NCBI RefSeq assembly: GCF_019392335.1
Contig: NZ_JAHXRQ010000023.1
Span: forward strand, 1 to 64,000
Source: Mameliella sp. CS4
GTDB lineage: Bacteria > Pseudomonadota > Alphaproteobacteria > Rhodobacterales > Rhodobacteraceae
Reading direction: 5' to 3'
Length of the DNA stretch: 64,000 nt
The first letter of the stretch is position 1; every line of letters starts with the position of its first letter. The notes under the pieces are model-generated. The model had not been told where the DNA came from, made no database searches, and worked only from the letters and a program-made list of their open reading frames with translations. The position numbers and the translations under genes were made by a program. Positions 34,005 to 41,919 of this stretch are shown here, in pieces.

Positions 34005-34235
34005 ATGGCCGTTCTGCCCGATCATATCACGCCCGACCGCTGGCTGGCGCAGATCTTCGCCTCGCGCGAGGCGATGGGCGGGGGTGTGGTCAAACGCAAG
34101 ATCCGTGATGTGGAACGGCTGGTCGGCCGCGACGCCTTTGTCGAGGCCGCGACCCGGCGCGGGTTCCAGGTGGTGGAGAACCATCGTCACTTCGTGATCT
34201 TCTGCAACGGCAAACCGATCCGCCGGGTCCGCTGA
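34005..34235 (+). CDS. Small hypothetical protein upstream of trpB
   Basis: A 76-residue basic protein with a compact alpha/beta look: RKIRDVERLVGRDAFVEAATRRGFQVVENHRHFVIFCNGKPI. It is not recognised as a characterised family, and no membrane segment is seen. It fills the space between the MATE gene and trpB and is followed immediately by four palindromes. Coding potential looks real, with a high-GC third-position style similar to neighbours. Confidence 0.65.
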   Translation: MAVLPDHITPDRWLAQIFASREAMGGGVVKRKIRDVERLVGRDAFVEAATRRGFQVVENHRHFVIFCNGKPIRRVR

Positions 34236-34327
34236 AAGGGCCTTCAAAGGCCCTTTGACAACGCCGTTCCAACGGCGTTGCCCAAGCGCGTTCGAACGCG
34301 CTTCTCCAAGGCGCTTCGAAGCGTCTT
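34235..34327. repeat. Array of four consecutive 20-22-base palindromes
   Basis: Four back-to-back inverted repeats: 34235-34256 (arm AAAGGGCCTT), 34259-34280 (arm CAACGCCGTT), 34284-34303 (AAGCGCGTTC, perfect 20-base palindrome) and 34308-34327 (AAGGCGCTTC, one mismatch). Spacers are 2-4 bases. Each would form its own hairpin in RNA. The array begins at the stop codon of the small gene and ends 95 bases before trpB. The four are similar in form but different in sequence. Confidence 0.75.
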
Positions 34328-34422
34328 GCCGCCGCAGCCCCCGCGATGTGCCGCCTGCTTTTGCCTCTGGCCTTTTCCGCCCCAAATGCCCTATTCAGAC
34401 GGCCAGACAGAGGAGAGGTGTT

Positions 34423-35667
34423 ATGGACGATCTCGTGAACAGCTTCATGACCGGACCCAATGAAAAGGGCCGTTTCGGCATCTATGGCGGGCGTTTCGTG
34501 TCCGAGACACTGATGCCGCTGATCCTCGAGCTGGAGGCCGAGTACGAAAAGGCCAAGACCGACCAGTCCTTCTGGGACGAGATGGAGTTCCTCTGGAAGC
34601 ATTATGTCGGCCGGCCCTCGCCGCTCTATTACGCCGAACGGCTGACCGAACGCCTCGGCGGCGCCAAGGTCTATATGAAGCGCGACGAGCTGAACCACAC
34701 CGGCGCGCACAAGATCAACAACGTCCTGGGCCAGATCATCCTGGCCCGCCGCATGGGCAAGACCCGCATCATCGCCGAGACCGGGGCAGGCCAGCACGGC
34801 GTGGCCACCGCAACCGTCTGCGCCAAGTTCGGCCTGAAATGTGTTGTCTACATGGGCGCGCATGACGTCGAACGCCAGCAGCCCAACGTCTTCCGGATGA
34901 AGCTGCTTGGCGCCGAGGTCATCCCCGTCACTTCCGGGCGTGGCACGCTCAAGGACGCGATGAACGACGCGCTGCGCGACTGGGTCACCAACGTGCGCGA
35001 CACCTTCTACTGCATCGGCACCGTTGCCGGTCCGCATCCCTATCCGGCGATGGTCCGGGACTTCCAGTCGATCATCGGCAAGGAAGCCAAGGAGCAGATG
35101 CAAGAGGCCGAAGGCCGCAACCCCGACACGATCATCGCCGCCATTGGCGGCGGTTCGAACGCGATGGGCCTGTTCTTCCCCTTCCTCGACGACAAGGAAG
35201 TGAACATCATCGGCGTCGAGGCGGGCGGCAAAGGTGTCAACGAGAAGATGGAGCATTGCGCCTCGCTGACCGGTGGGCGCCCCGGTGTTCTGCATGGCAA
35301 CCGCACCTACCTGTTGCAGGATGACGATGGCCAGATCCTCGAGGGCTTTTCGATCTCGGCAGGCCTCGACTATCCCGGCATCGGCCCGGAACACAGCTGG
35401 CTGCATGACGTGGGCCGCGCGCAATATGTCTCGATCACCGACAAGGAGGCGCTCGAAGCTTTCAAGCTCTGCTGCGAGACAGAGGGCATCATCCCGGCGC
35501 TGGAACCCTGTCACGCGCTGGCCCATGTGGCCAAGATCGCGCCCGAGCTGCCCAGCGATCACATCATCTGCATGAACATGTGCGGGCGGGGCGACAAGGA
35601 CATCTTTACCGTCGCCAAGCATCTGGGCGTCGACATGTCCGGCACCGAGGGCCGCAGCGCGGGCTGA
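34423..35667 (+). CDS. trpB: Tryptophan synthase beta chain
   Basis: A 414-residue TrpB, which condenses indole and serine to tryptophan with PLP. The PLP Lys is K97 in NHTGAHKINN. The phosphate-binding loop is AIGGGSNAMGLF, and LEPCHALAH is also typical. AGGAGAGG lies before ATG 34423, so the longer upstream frame, which would include the palindromes, is rejected. Its partner trpA is 12 kb away, so the two are not co-transcribed here. Confidence 0.95.
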   Translation: MDDLVNSFMTGPNEKGRFGIYGGRFVSETLMPLILELEAEYEKAKTDQSFWDEMEFLWKHYVGRPSPLYYAERLTERLGGAKVYMKRDELNHTGAHKINNVLGQIILARRMGKTRIIAETGAGQHGVATATVCAKFGLKCVVYMGAHDVERQQPNVFRMKLLGAEVIPVTSGRGTLKDAMNDALRDWVTNVRDTFYCIGTVAGPHPYPAMVRDFQSIIGKEAKEQMQEAEGRNPDTIIAAIGGGSNAMGLFFPFLDDKEVNIIGVEAGGKGVNEKMEHCASLTGGRPGVLHGNRTYLLQDDDGQILEGFSISAGLDYPGIGPEHSWLHDVGRAQYVSITDKEALEAFKLCCETEGIIPALEPCHALAHVAKIAPELPSDHIICMNMCGRGDKDIFTVAKHLGVDMSGTEGRSAG

Positions 35668-35717
35668 TCTGGCCACTTTGAGCGCCTGAAACCCATGTCC
35701 TTTTGAATCAAGAGCTT

Positions 35718-35747
35718 GATGCCCATAAACTTCGGTTTATGGGCATC
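35718..35747 (+). terminator. Hairpin downstream of trpB
   Basis: GATGCCCATAAAC (35718-35730) and GTTTATGGGCATC (35735-35747) form a perfect 13-bp stem closed by a TTCG tetraloop, 50 bases after the trpB stop. The downstream TTC is not a full T-run, so termination could be partly Rho-dependent. Confidence 0.65.
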
Positions 35748-36231
35748 TTCATGTGGTTTAGGCGGCGTATGATAAACCCCCGTTGAGTTCCCCCCCCGGC
35801 GCGCAGCGGGCAGATTGTCCGAGGTTGCCGACTTGATCGGTCAAACTCGTCGGTCACCTGCCGTCGCCGGATGTCCCACACCGGTCCCCGACCGCACCCG
35901 TCCGGTTCCCCGTACCGGGCTAAGGCACGCTCACGGAACGCGGTCATCGGTGTAAGGCCTCGGCAGGTGGCCGACACATTTTTCACAGTCTCCCCGCAGG
36001 GGATGACCCGCGCGCGAATGAATGTCATGATGAAGACCCGGATCACACGAACACAGACTGTCATGGCCATGACCCCGACAACCACCCTCATGATGACGAT
36101 GACCACGCTGGTCACACCGACGACCAAGGTCAAACTCATGACCAAGCACCGACGCCTTCGCCAGACCGGCGACATGGCGACTTCGCGCAAGACAAGCACG
36201 GGTGCCTGGTTCGTGGCCGTGTAGCCGCGCC
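35748..36231. other. Region without a convincing gene, rich in ATGAC-type repeats
   Basis: Around 36020-36150 the sequence is a degenerate repeat of ATGAC/GTCAT words. Open frames of 105-163 codons exist on both strands. The plus frame 35871-36224 is Met/Thr-rich, and one minus frame (35931-36248) is His/Cys-rich with GHRHHEGGCRGHGHD. None has a clear ribosome site or known family, so no gene is called. It may be a decayed metal-binding gene or a structured intergenic element. Confidence 0.35.
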
Positions 36232-36777
36232 ATGCGTCTTGTTCTCATATGCCTCGGGCTTGTCGTCAGCCTGCTCTGTACGCCCCCCGCGATGGCGCAG
36301 TCCTACCGCGACCGCGTGATCCAGAGCCTGACCGACCAGGGTTTTTCCAATTTCCGCGTCCGCCGGACCTGGCTGGGCTATGACCAGATCATCGCCCTGG
36401 GGCCCGATGGCCGGCGCGAGGTGGTGCTGAACCCCTCGACCGGGGCCATCCTGCGCGACTATCTCTACACCTCCGATGTCCCCCGTTCGCGCAGTGTGCC
36501 TTTGGCACACGGCAGCACGCCCCCGGCCAAAGCGGCGGATGCCGGCGGCACGGCCCCGCCTGACGCCAGTCCCGATGCCGATCCCCCCGACGAAGGGGCG
36601 CCGGGACAGCAGGACAAGGACGGCCCACCGGGCCAGGCGGACAAGGATGGCCCCCCGGGCCAGGAGGACAAGGACGACCCGCCCGGACAGGGGGACAAGG
36701 GTGATCCTCCCGGACGCTCTGACGACAAGCCCGGCGCTGACCCGCCAGGGCGCGACGGGGCTCCCGGCCTCAACTAG
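36232..36777 (+). CDS. Secreted protein with Gly/Pro/Asp octapeptide repeats
   Basis: A 181-residue protein. The signal peptide is MRLVLICLGLVVSLLCTPPAMA, with cleavage after AMA. Residues 24-85 resemble a small PepSY-like domain (YRDRVIQSLTDQGFSNFRV, REVVLNPSTGAILRDYL). The C-terminal 70 residues are low-complexity, with a repeating unit close to DKDGPPGQ (at least four copies), highly acidic and Pro/Gly-rich, like short bacterial collagen-like tails. Probably periplasmic or surface exposed. It lies upstream of the LuxR-type gene on the same strand. Confidence 0.75.
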   Translation: MRLVLICLGLVVSLLCTPPAMAQSYRDRVIQSLTDQGFSNFRVRRTWLGYDQIIALGPDGRREVVLNPSTGAILRDYLYTSDVPRSRSVPLAHGSTPPAKAADAGGTAPPDASPDADPPDEGAPGQQDKDGPPGQADKDGPPGQEDKDDPPGQGDKGDPPGRSDDKPGADPPGRDGAPGLN

Positions 36778-36916
36778 GCGGTTTCCCGCCGGTCTCCGGG
36801 CTTGCCTGTCCGGTCTCTGCGGGTGCATTCTTGCCCCGAGACGCGCAACCATCCCCATCCCTGCAATCCGGCATGATCCTTGCGGTCATGCCGTCTCGCC
36901 AATGGAGCCTTCTGGC

Positions 36917-37432
36917 GTGAAAACCCGCATCGGAATCGGCATGCTGTTTTCCTTCCAGCTTTGCTGTGCCGGGTTCTTTCTGAATGACATCCTGTCGACG
37001 CGCCTTGGCCTGCGCAGCGTTCCGATTCCCTGGGCGATTTACGAGCTGATTCAGATCAGCGCCGCCATCGGGCTCATCGTGGGCCTGGGCGTCACCGCGA
37101 CGCTTTTGGCGCGCAGCCTGCGCGCTCGTGCCCAAGCCGAGGACAGCCTGCGTCTGGCGCGCGGCGCCTTCATGGAAGTGCTGGACGAACATTTCGAAGA
37201 ATGGAGCCTCACGCCCGCCGAACGCGACGTGGCGTTGATGGCGATCAAGGGCTTGTCCACCGCCGAGATCGCAGAGGTGCGCAAGACCTCCGAGGGGACG
37301 GTCAAGGCGCAGACCAACGCCATCTACCGCAAGGCCCAGGTCACGGGGCGGCCACAGCTCCTGAGCCTCTTCATCGACGATCTGATCGCGGCGGACCCGC
37401 CGGATCAGCCGCCGGCACTCGCAGCCCGGTGA
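36917..37432 (+). CDS. Membrane-anchored LuxR-type HTH regulator
   Basis: A 171-residue protein with two N-terminal membrane helices (about 7-26 and 42-67), a short linker, and a C-terminal LuxR/GerE HTH (about 105-165: LTPAERDVALMAIKGLSTAEIAEV, then SEGTVKAQTNAIYRKAQV). No receiver or autoinducer domain is present, so it may sense a membrane or periplasmic signal. The start is taken as GTG 36917 with GGAG nine bases upstream; ATG 36902 is the alternative. The operator-like GTTGCG repeats just downstream are a possible target. Confidence 0.8.
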   Translation: MKTRIGIGMLFSFQLCCAGFFLNDILSTRLGLRSVPIPWAIYELIQISAAIGLIVGLGVTATLLARSLRARAQAEDSLRLARGAFMEVLDEHFEEWSLTPAERDVALMAIKGLSTAEIAEVRKTSEGTVKAQTNAIYRKAQVTGRPQLLSLFIDDLIAADPPDQPPALAAR

Positions 37433-37500
37433 CTCTTTGCCAAACCCGAACCGCTTTGGCCGGTCGATTTGCACGTCTTTGCCATCTGGCCTTTTCAAAA

Positions 37501-37540
37501 GTTGCGCAACCTTGAAATATTGTTGCGCCTCCGCAACGGC
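37501..37540. promoter_or_regulatory. GTTGCG inverted-repeat cluster ahead of the tRNA-like genes
   Basis: GTTGCGCAAC (37501-37510) is a perfect 10-base palindrome. Its GCGCAAC half pairs again with GTTGCGC at 37522-37528, and CCGCAACGG follows. Three related GTTGCG words in 40 bases suggest a protein-binding site controlling the RNA/slipin locus. The regulator is unknown. Confidence 0.4.
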
Positions 37541-37595
37541 AGCAAGCGGGCGAAAAATTCAAGGTAGAGCGAGTCAGCCCGACACGGGTATTCAG

Positions 37596-37637
37596 CACCT
37601 CCGGACACTCCGGAACTGACCCTAGCGGGCGGAGGTG
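37596..37637 (+). ncRNA. Structured segment upstream of the tRNA-like pair
   Basis: CACCTCC (37596-37602) pairs with GGAGGTG (37631-37637), enclosing a second hairpin TCCGG / CCGGA (37600-37604 with 37610-37614 in the competing fold). These may be the 5' part of a longer structured transcript that continues into the two tRNA-like elements. No open frame is supported here. Confidence 0.35.
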
Positions 37638-37705
37638 ATCTCTCCCCCGGTGCAGGCGGCGCTGCCGAAACTGTATGCCAGGGCGGGGACGGGCGGTCTG
37701 GAACG

Positions 37706-37779
37706 GACACTGTACCTCAGACAGGTCAGAGCAGCGGATTTTCTTCCGTTGGGCGTGGGCTCAAATCCCACCTGTGTCG
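37706..37779 (+). pseudogene. Degenerate tRNA-like element 1 (no CCA, 6-base anticodon loop)
   Basis: A full cloverleaf can be drawn. Acceptor GACACTG (37706-37712) pairs with CTGTGTC (37772-37778), 6 of 7 pairs. D stem CCTC/GAGC has 3 of 4 pairs. Anticodon stem GCGGA/TCCGT encloses a six-base loop TTTTCT. The variable region is 5 bases. T stem GTGGG/CCCAC encloses CTCAAAT. No CCA follows. It resembles a decayed tRNA or a tRNA mimic rather than a decoding tRNA. It ends 5 bases before element 2. Confidence 0.55.
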
Positions 37780-37783
37780 TTCT

Positions 37784-37858
37784 GCAAATGTAGCTCATGG
37801 GTAGAGCATTCGGCCCTTAATCGAAGTGTAGCAGGTTCGATTCCTGCCTTTTGCTCCA
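37784..37858 (+). tRNA. tRNA-like element 2, formally tRNA-Lys (CTT), atypical
   Basis: A 75-base cloverleaf with encoded CCA. Acceptor GCAAATG pairs with CTTTTGC (one T-T mismatch at 6:67). D stem GCTC/GAGC is perfect. Anticodon stem TTCGG/TCGAA closes loop CCCTTAA, giving anticodon CTT. T stem GCAGG/CCTGC closes TTCGATT. Position 33 is C instead of the near-universal U, and the acceptor mismatch sits at the same place as in element 1. It could be a functional minor tRNA-Lys or a tRNA mimic; the odd loop favours caution. Confidence 0.55.
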
Positions 37859-37862
37859 AAAC

Positions 37863-37912
37863 GCCCTTGATGGAGGGCACCGGCTTCGGGTGCCGGTCCA
37901 CGAGAGTGGTCC
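37863..37912 (+). ncRNA. Three consecutive small hairpins after the tRNA-like elements
   Basis: GCCCT/AGGGC (37863-37867 with 37874-37878), GGCACC/GGTGCC just after, and CCAC-GAGA-GTGG (37898-37909, a GNRA tetraloop) follow within 55 bases of element 2. The pattern looks like a structured RNA 3' domain or an operon leader. The remaining GC-rich DNA to 38243 shows no supported gene. Confidence 0.4.
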
Positions 37913-38243
37913 ACCTCACAGGATCCGGGGCGTCTCTTGCAGGCGTCCCCTGCCAATCCCTGCGCGGCACCGCGATGGGGGCGGCAGAGGGGTCGCCTGC
38001 TCCGGTCGAGCGCCGGGGTATCGGATGACGGTTCCGCCGGGTGCCGGTCTGCCACGGGTCTGACGGCCCGCGGCGCGCCGGTGCTCCGCGCCCCTCTCTC
38101 CGGGCTCCCGCCCGCGGTCGCGGCATGGGGGCGGTCCCGGATCCACCTCTTTGACACCTGCGGGGCATGTCGCCCCCAACCCACTGCAAACAAAGGAACA
38201 TCGTTTTGCGACGACGATAGGCACGAGGAAAAGGAGACGAAAG

Positions 38244-39392
38244 ATGACCCATGTGCTGACCCGAATGATACTTGCCCTCACCGGGCGCGAACGCGTCACC
38301 CTGACAGAGACCCAGCGGATGCTGGTTCTGGTCAACGGTCGCTTCGACGCGCTGCTCGGCCCGGGCGAGCACCTTGTGCCGCGCGACAACTGCACGCGTG
38401 AGGTCCACAGCATCGACCGTCTCCGGTTCACCAGTACCTTTGACCGGGCGCTGTTCCGCAGCCGCCCCGATCTTGTCGAAGGGCACCTGACTGAGGTGCG
38501 GACCGGCAGCGAGGACATCGCCATCGTCCTGCGCGACGGGCGCCCGATGCAGGTGCTCTTCCCCGAAGAACGCGAGGTATTCTGGACCGATGCGGGCCCC
38601 TTCACGGTGGACCGCTTCGACCTCGCCAGCGATCCCGGTGTCGATGCCACTTTGGCGCGACGCCTCGACCGGGCCGGTCTTGGCCGGGCGCTGACCACGG
38701 TGACAGTGGCCGAGGGCCATGTCGGGATGCTGCATTTCGACGGGGTGCTGATCCGCCGTCTGCCGCCCGGTGTCCACAGCTTCTGGGCGGTCGGCCCGCG
38801 CGTGACGGCGCGGCTGGTGGACATGCGCACCCGGGCCCATGAGGTCGTGGGCCAGGAGATCCTGACCAAGGACCGCGTGACGATCCGGGTCAACCTGACC
38901 GCGATCTTCCGTGTGACGGATCCGGAACGCGCCGTGAGCACGGTCAGCGACTTTGAAGAGACGCTGCACCGGGCGGTGCAGCTGGTCTTTCGCCGGCGCC
39001 TTGGGGCGCTGACGCTGGATCAGCTTCTGGCTGAAAAGGGCGCCATCGACGTCGAAGCGGGCGACAGCCTGCGGGCCGAGTTGGCCGGGATCGGGATCGA
39101 GTTGAAGGAGATCGCCCTCAAGGACGTGATCCTGCCGGGCGAGATCCGCGAGATCCTGAACCGCGTGGTCGAGGCCGAAAAAGAGGCCGAGGCCAACGTG
39201 ATCCTGCGGCGCGAGGATACGAACGCGATGCGTGCGCTTCTGAACACCGCCAAGGTCATGGAGGACAACCCGGTGATGCTCCGGCTCAAGGAGTTGGAGG
39301 CGTTGGAGGCGATCGCCGCCAAGGTGGATCACCTCACGGTGCACAACGGCACCAGGGGCCTGATGCAGGAGATCGCGCGCCTGCGCGACTGA
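38244..39392 (+). CDS. Slipin (SPFH/band-7 family) protein
   Basis: A 382-residue SPFH protein. The band-7 core is about 155-330: VTVAEGHVGMLHFDGVLIRRLPPGVH, then LTKDRVTIRVNLTAIFRVTDPERA, and the slipin segment ELAGIGIELKEIALKDVILPGEIREILNRVVEAEKEAEA. There is no strong N-terminal membrane helix, unlike stomatin; residues 1-150 hold a divergent first copy of the same fold. AAGGAG lies eight bases before ATG 38244. Comparative genomics has linked slipins of this type with RNA-repair (RtcB/RtcR) operons; no rtc gene is visible here, but two tRNA-like RNAs lie upstream. Confidence 0.88.
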   Translation: MTHVLTRMILALTGRERVTLTETQRMLVLVNGRFDALLGPGEHLVPRDNCTREVHSIDRLRFTSTFDRALFRSRPDLVEGHLTEVRTGSEDIAIVLRDGRPMQVLFPEEREVFWTDAGPFTVDRFDLASDPGVDATLARRLDRAGLGRALTTVTVAEGHVGMLHFDGVLIRRLPPGVHSFWAVGPRVTARLVDMRTRAHEVVGQEILTKDRVTIRVNLTAIFRVTDPERAVSTVSDFEETLHRAVQLVFRRRLGALTLDQLLAEKGAIDVEAGDSLRAELAGIGIELKEIALKDVILPGEIREILNRVVEAEKEAEANVILRREDTNAMRALLNTAKVMEDNPVMLRLKELEALEAIAAKVDHLTVHNGTRGLMQEIARLRD

Positions 39393-39409
39393 TCGTCGGC
39401 CAAAGAAAA

Positions 39410-39434
39410 GCCGCTCCGGTCAAACCGGGGCGGC
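39410..39434 (+). terminator. Terminator-like hairpin after the slipin gene
   Basis: GCCGCTCCGG (39410-39419) pairs with CCGGGGCGGC (39425-39434) with one G-U wobble and loop TCAAA, 18 bases after the stop. A short AGTTTC follows. The rest of the gap to 39611 holds only a TTAA-N7-TTAA box. Confidence 0.6.
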
Positions 39435-39547
39435 AGTTTCGCGATCTGTCCACAGGTCGGAGGAGCCTGGGGGCAGATCGCTTTCCTGAAAGCAAACAGG
39501 AGATATTCGGGCAACCAGACCCTGCGTTCATCGTGATCCGGCAATGG

Positions 39548-39562
39548 TTAAAGGCGGGTTAA
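39548..39562. promoter_or_regulatory. CtrA-type box TTAA-N7-TTAA
   Basis: TTAA at 39548-39551 and 39559-39562 with a seven-base spacer AGGCGGG. It lies between two convergent genes, not at an obvious promoter, so it may be fortuitous or serve another DNA-binding protein. Confidence 0.3.
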
Positions 39563-39611
39563 GCTTGCCTTCGAGGTCCGGGAATTTCGTCTGAACGGGG
39601 CAAGCGGCGTC

Positions 39612-39992
39612 TCAGCCCCGGTCGGTCCAGCTATATGTCTCGAGAATCCGCAGCGGCACGATGTCCAGCGCACCGCGATGGGTGGCCGAGAGGTTCACCA
39701 GCGGCGCGCAGCCCTCATCGTGGGCCTGCAGAAAGCGCCCGGCGCAGAGACACCAGTGATCGCCGGGCTTCAGACCCGGAAAATGGAACTCCGGGCGCGG
39801 GGTCGAAAGGTCGTTGCCGACATATTTGGAATAGGCGAGGAACTCTGCCGTCATGACCGCACAGACCGTGTGACTGCCCCGGTCTTCGGCACAGGTATTG
39901 CAATGGCCGTCACGGAAAAATCCCGTCAGCGGCTCTTGAGAGCAGGACTCAAGAGGTCCGCCCAGGGCATTGAAAGAAGGGTCTTTCTCCAT
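39612..39992 (-). CDS. DUF2237 family protein
   Basis: A 126-residue protein that matches DUF2237 closely: ALGGPLESCSQEPLTGFFRDG, HTVCAVMTAEFLAYSK, NDLSTPRPEF, FPGLKPGDHWCLCAGRF. Conserved Cys and His residues suggest metal binding, but the biochemical function is unknown. The start ATG 39992 is preceded by GGGAGTGAGG. It lies 15 bases downstream of the serine hydrolase gene, in an apparent operon with pth. Confidence 0.88.
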   Translation of the reverse strand: MEKDPSFNALGGPLESCSQEPLTGFFRDGHCNTCAEDRGSHTVCAVMTAEFLAYSKYVGNDLSTPRPEFHFPGLKPGDHWCLCAGRFLQAHDEGCAPLVNLSATHRGALDIVPLRILETYSWTDRG

Positions 39993-40007
39993 CTTTTCCT
40001 CACTCCC

Positions 40008-41159
40008 TTATTGGTTGGCCAAACGGCGGAACATCTGCAGTGCGTCGTCAAAGGCCCCGGCCTCGCGAAAGCCGCGATCCGCGCCCGTTACGGCCACCAC
40101 CGTGCCGCTTTGCCGGTCGATAGAGACATATTGACCATAGATGCCACGCGCCATGAACTCACCCTTGCGCGCGTCGGACGGCATCCACCATTGATAGCCG
40201 TATTGCAGCTCTCCGGGCTCCGTGCGCGCCGAGGGCGTGGTGCTTTCGATCACCCAGTCCTCTGGCACGATCTGCTTGCCCTGCAGGCGCCCGCCGTTGC
40301 GAAACATCTCTCCGAGTCGGGCATAGTCGCGCAGCATCAGGTTCAACCCGCCAAGCGCGAAGGCCACATCGTAACCATCTGACAGGTAATAGGGTTTGCC
40401 ATAGGCCCCCATCGGGTCCAGCAGGTTCTCCGCCAGTAGATCCGGCAGTGGGCGCCCCGTGGCGCCCCGCGCAACCATCGACAGGACATGCGTGTCGATC
40501 GAAACATACCGCCAGCGTTCGCCGGGCGGCTGATCGGTTTCGGTCAGTCCTGCGGCGAAACCGTCCATCGAGCCGCCAAGCGCAAGGATGCGACCCATCT
40601 TGTTGATGTCGCTCCAGAAATCCAGGTAGTCCTCGTCGAAAACGACTCCTGTGGACATCTGCAGGACATTGCGGATCGTGGCGCCCTCATAGGCGCTGCC
40701 CTTGAGCTGCGGGGCGTATTTCACCACCAGGTCGTCCAGGCTGTCCACATGACCCTGCGCCACCAAGATCCCGAAAAGTGCGGACAAATAGGATTTGGCC
40801 ACAGACCACGAGATGCGCAGGTCTTCGGCGCCGGTGCCCAGGTGATAGCTCTCGTGAACAACCTCTCCATTACGCAGGACAATCGCCCCGGTGATGGCCC
40901 GCCGATCCAGCCAGTCCTGCCAGTCCGCCGGCATCTCCATCGCGGGACCTTCGGGCAGCGGGACGGCGCTGGTCGTGACGGGGATCGGGACCGTCTCGAA
41001 CAGTCGGTCCATGTGGCTGAAGTTCTCGACGATCTCGCCCTCGTCAAAGAGCGTCATGGTGGCGCGCAGGCGGCCTAGCTCGTCGCGATAGGCAAAACCC
41101 GCGGCGGACAGCCCCACAAGGACGACAAGGCCGATGGCTGCGAGACGCTTGCCCTTCAT
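40008..41159 (-). CDS. Membrane-anchored serine hydrolase (beta-lactamase/esterase family)
   Basis: A 383-residue protein with an N-terminal hydrophobic anchor or signal (RLAAIGLVVLVGLSAAGFA) and a class C beta-lactamase-like hydrolase domain. The SxxK motif is WSVAKSYLS (Ser about 135), with GYQWWMP further on. Such proteins act as esterases, DD-peptidases or 6-aminohexanoate-type hydrolases; the substrate is not predictable. The ATG overlaps the pth stop (ATGA), showing translational coupling. Confidence 0.87.
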   Translation of the reverse strand: MKGKRLAAIGLVVLVGLSAAGFAYRDELGRLRATMTLFDEGEIVENFSHMDRLFETVPIPVTTSAVPLPEGPAMEMPADWQDWLDRRAITGAIVLRNGEVVHESYHLGTGAEDLRISWSVAKSYLSALFGILVAQGHVDSLDDLVVKYAPQLKGSAYEGATIRNVLQMSTGVVFDEDYLDFWSDINKMGRILALGGSMDGFAAGLTETDQPPGERWRYVSIDTHVLSMVARGATGRPLPDLLAENLLDPMGAYGKPYYLSDGYDVAFALGGLNLMLRDYARLGEMFRNGGRLQGKQIVPEDWVIESTTPSARTEPGELQYGYQWWMPSDARKGEFMARGIYGQYVSIDRQSGTVVAVTGADRGFREAGAFDDALQMFRRLANQ

Positions 41160-41851
41160 CGGAACTTGTCCACCAGTCGTTGCAGGGGGTTGCGGGTCTC
41201 TTCCTCGCTGCCCGTATCCTCGGGCGGGGCGGCTTTCGGCGCCGGGCCAGCCTTGGGTTTCTCAGGCGTCTTCGAGGTCCGGGGCGGCGCCGTTCGCAGC
41301 GCGACGGCATTCGAAAACTTGCCTGTGTCGCCTGCCGCAAGCTGTGGGGCGCCGTCCGACACCCCGCGTAGCAGGTCGTCCAGCCAATCCTGATCGGCCT
41401 TGTGGAAATCGTGCAGGACGTAGGCCGCGACCAGCTCCTTGCGGCCCGGATGGCCGATGCCCAACCGCACCCGGCGATAGGCCTCGCCGATATGGGCATG
41501 GATCGAACGCAGCCCGTTGTGGCCCGCGTGCCCGCCGCCCGTCTTGACCTTGCACTTGCCCGGGGCCAGGTCCAGCTCGTCGTGGAACACGGTCACATCG
41601 CCCGGGTCCAGCTTGTAGAACCGCATCGCCTCGCCCACCGACTGGCCGGAAAGGTTCATGAAGGTCTCGGGCTTCAGCAGCAGCAGTTTTTCGCTGCCCA
41701 GCCGGCCCTCGGCCAGTTGGCCCTGGAACTTGGCTTTCCAGGGGCCGAACCCATGATCCTCGGCGATCCGGTCCAGCGCCATAAAGCCGATGTTGTGCCG
41801 GTTGCCGGCGTATTTCGTGCCGGGATTGCCGAGACCAACGAATATCTGCAC
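41156..41851 (-). CDS. pth: Peptidyl-tRNA hydrolase
   Basis: A 231-residue Pth that recycles peptidyl-tRNA released from stalled ribosomes. Signatures: VGLGNPGTKYAGNRHNIGFMAL with the catalytic His, LLKPETFMNLSGQSV, FHDELDLAPG and KTGGGHAGHNGLRSI. The start is GTG 41851 with GGAGG five bases upstream; the longer frame adds unrelated residues. The last 40 residues are a Pro/Ala/Lys-rich tail beyond the normal core, seen in many alphaproteobacterial Pth. rplY lies upstream on the same strand, a common pairing. Confidence 0.95.
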   Translation of the reverse strand: MQIFVGLGNPGTKYAGNRHNIGFMALDRIAEDHGFGPWKAKFQGQLAEGRLGSEKLLLLKPETFMNLSGQSVGEAMRFYKLDPGDVTVFHDELDLAPGKCKVKTGGGHAGHNGLRSIHAHIGEAYRRVRLGIGHPGRKELVAAYVLHDFHKADQDWLDDLLRGVSDGAPQLAAGDTGKFSNAVALRTAPPRTSKTPEKPKAGPAPKAAPPEDTGSEEETRNPLQRLVDKFR

Positions 41852-41919
41852 TGTGCCCTCCGAGATCGCCTGCGCCCTATGTAGGCCAGAGGCGGCATGG
41901 ATCACAACGGGAGAGCGGA

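Noticed and set aside
37463..37482. Sigma-54-like TTGGCCG...TTTGCA upstream of the tRNA-like elements
   Set aside because: The GG and GC elements are 11 bases apart rather than the strict 10, so it is not a valid -24/-12 promoter.
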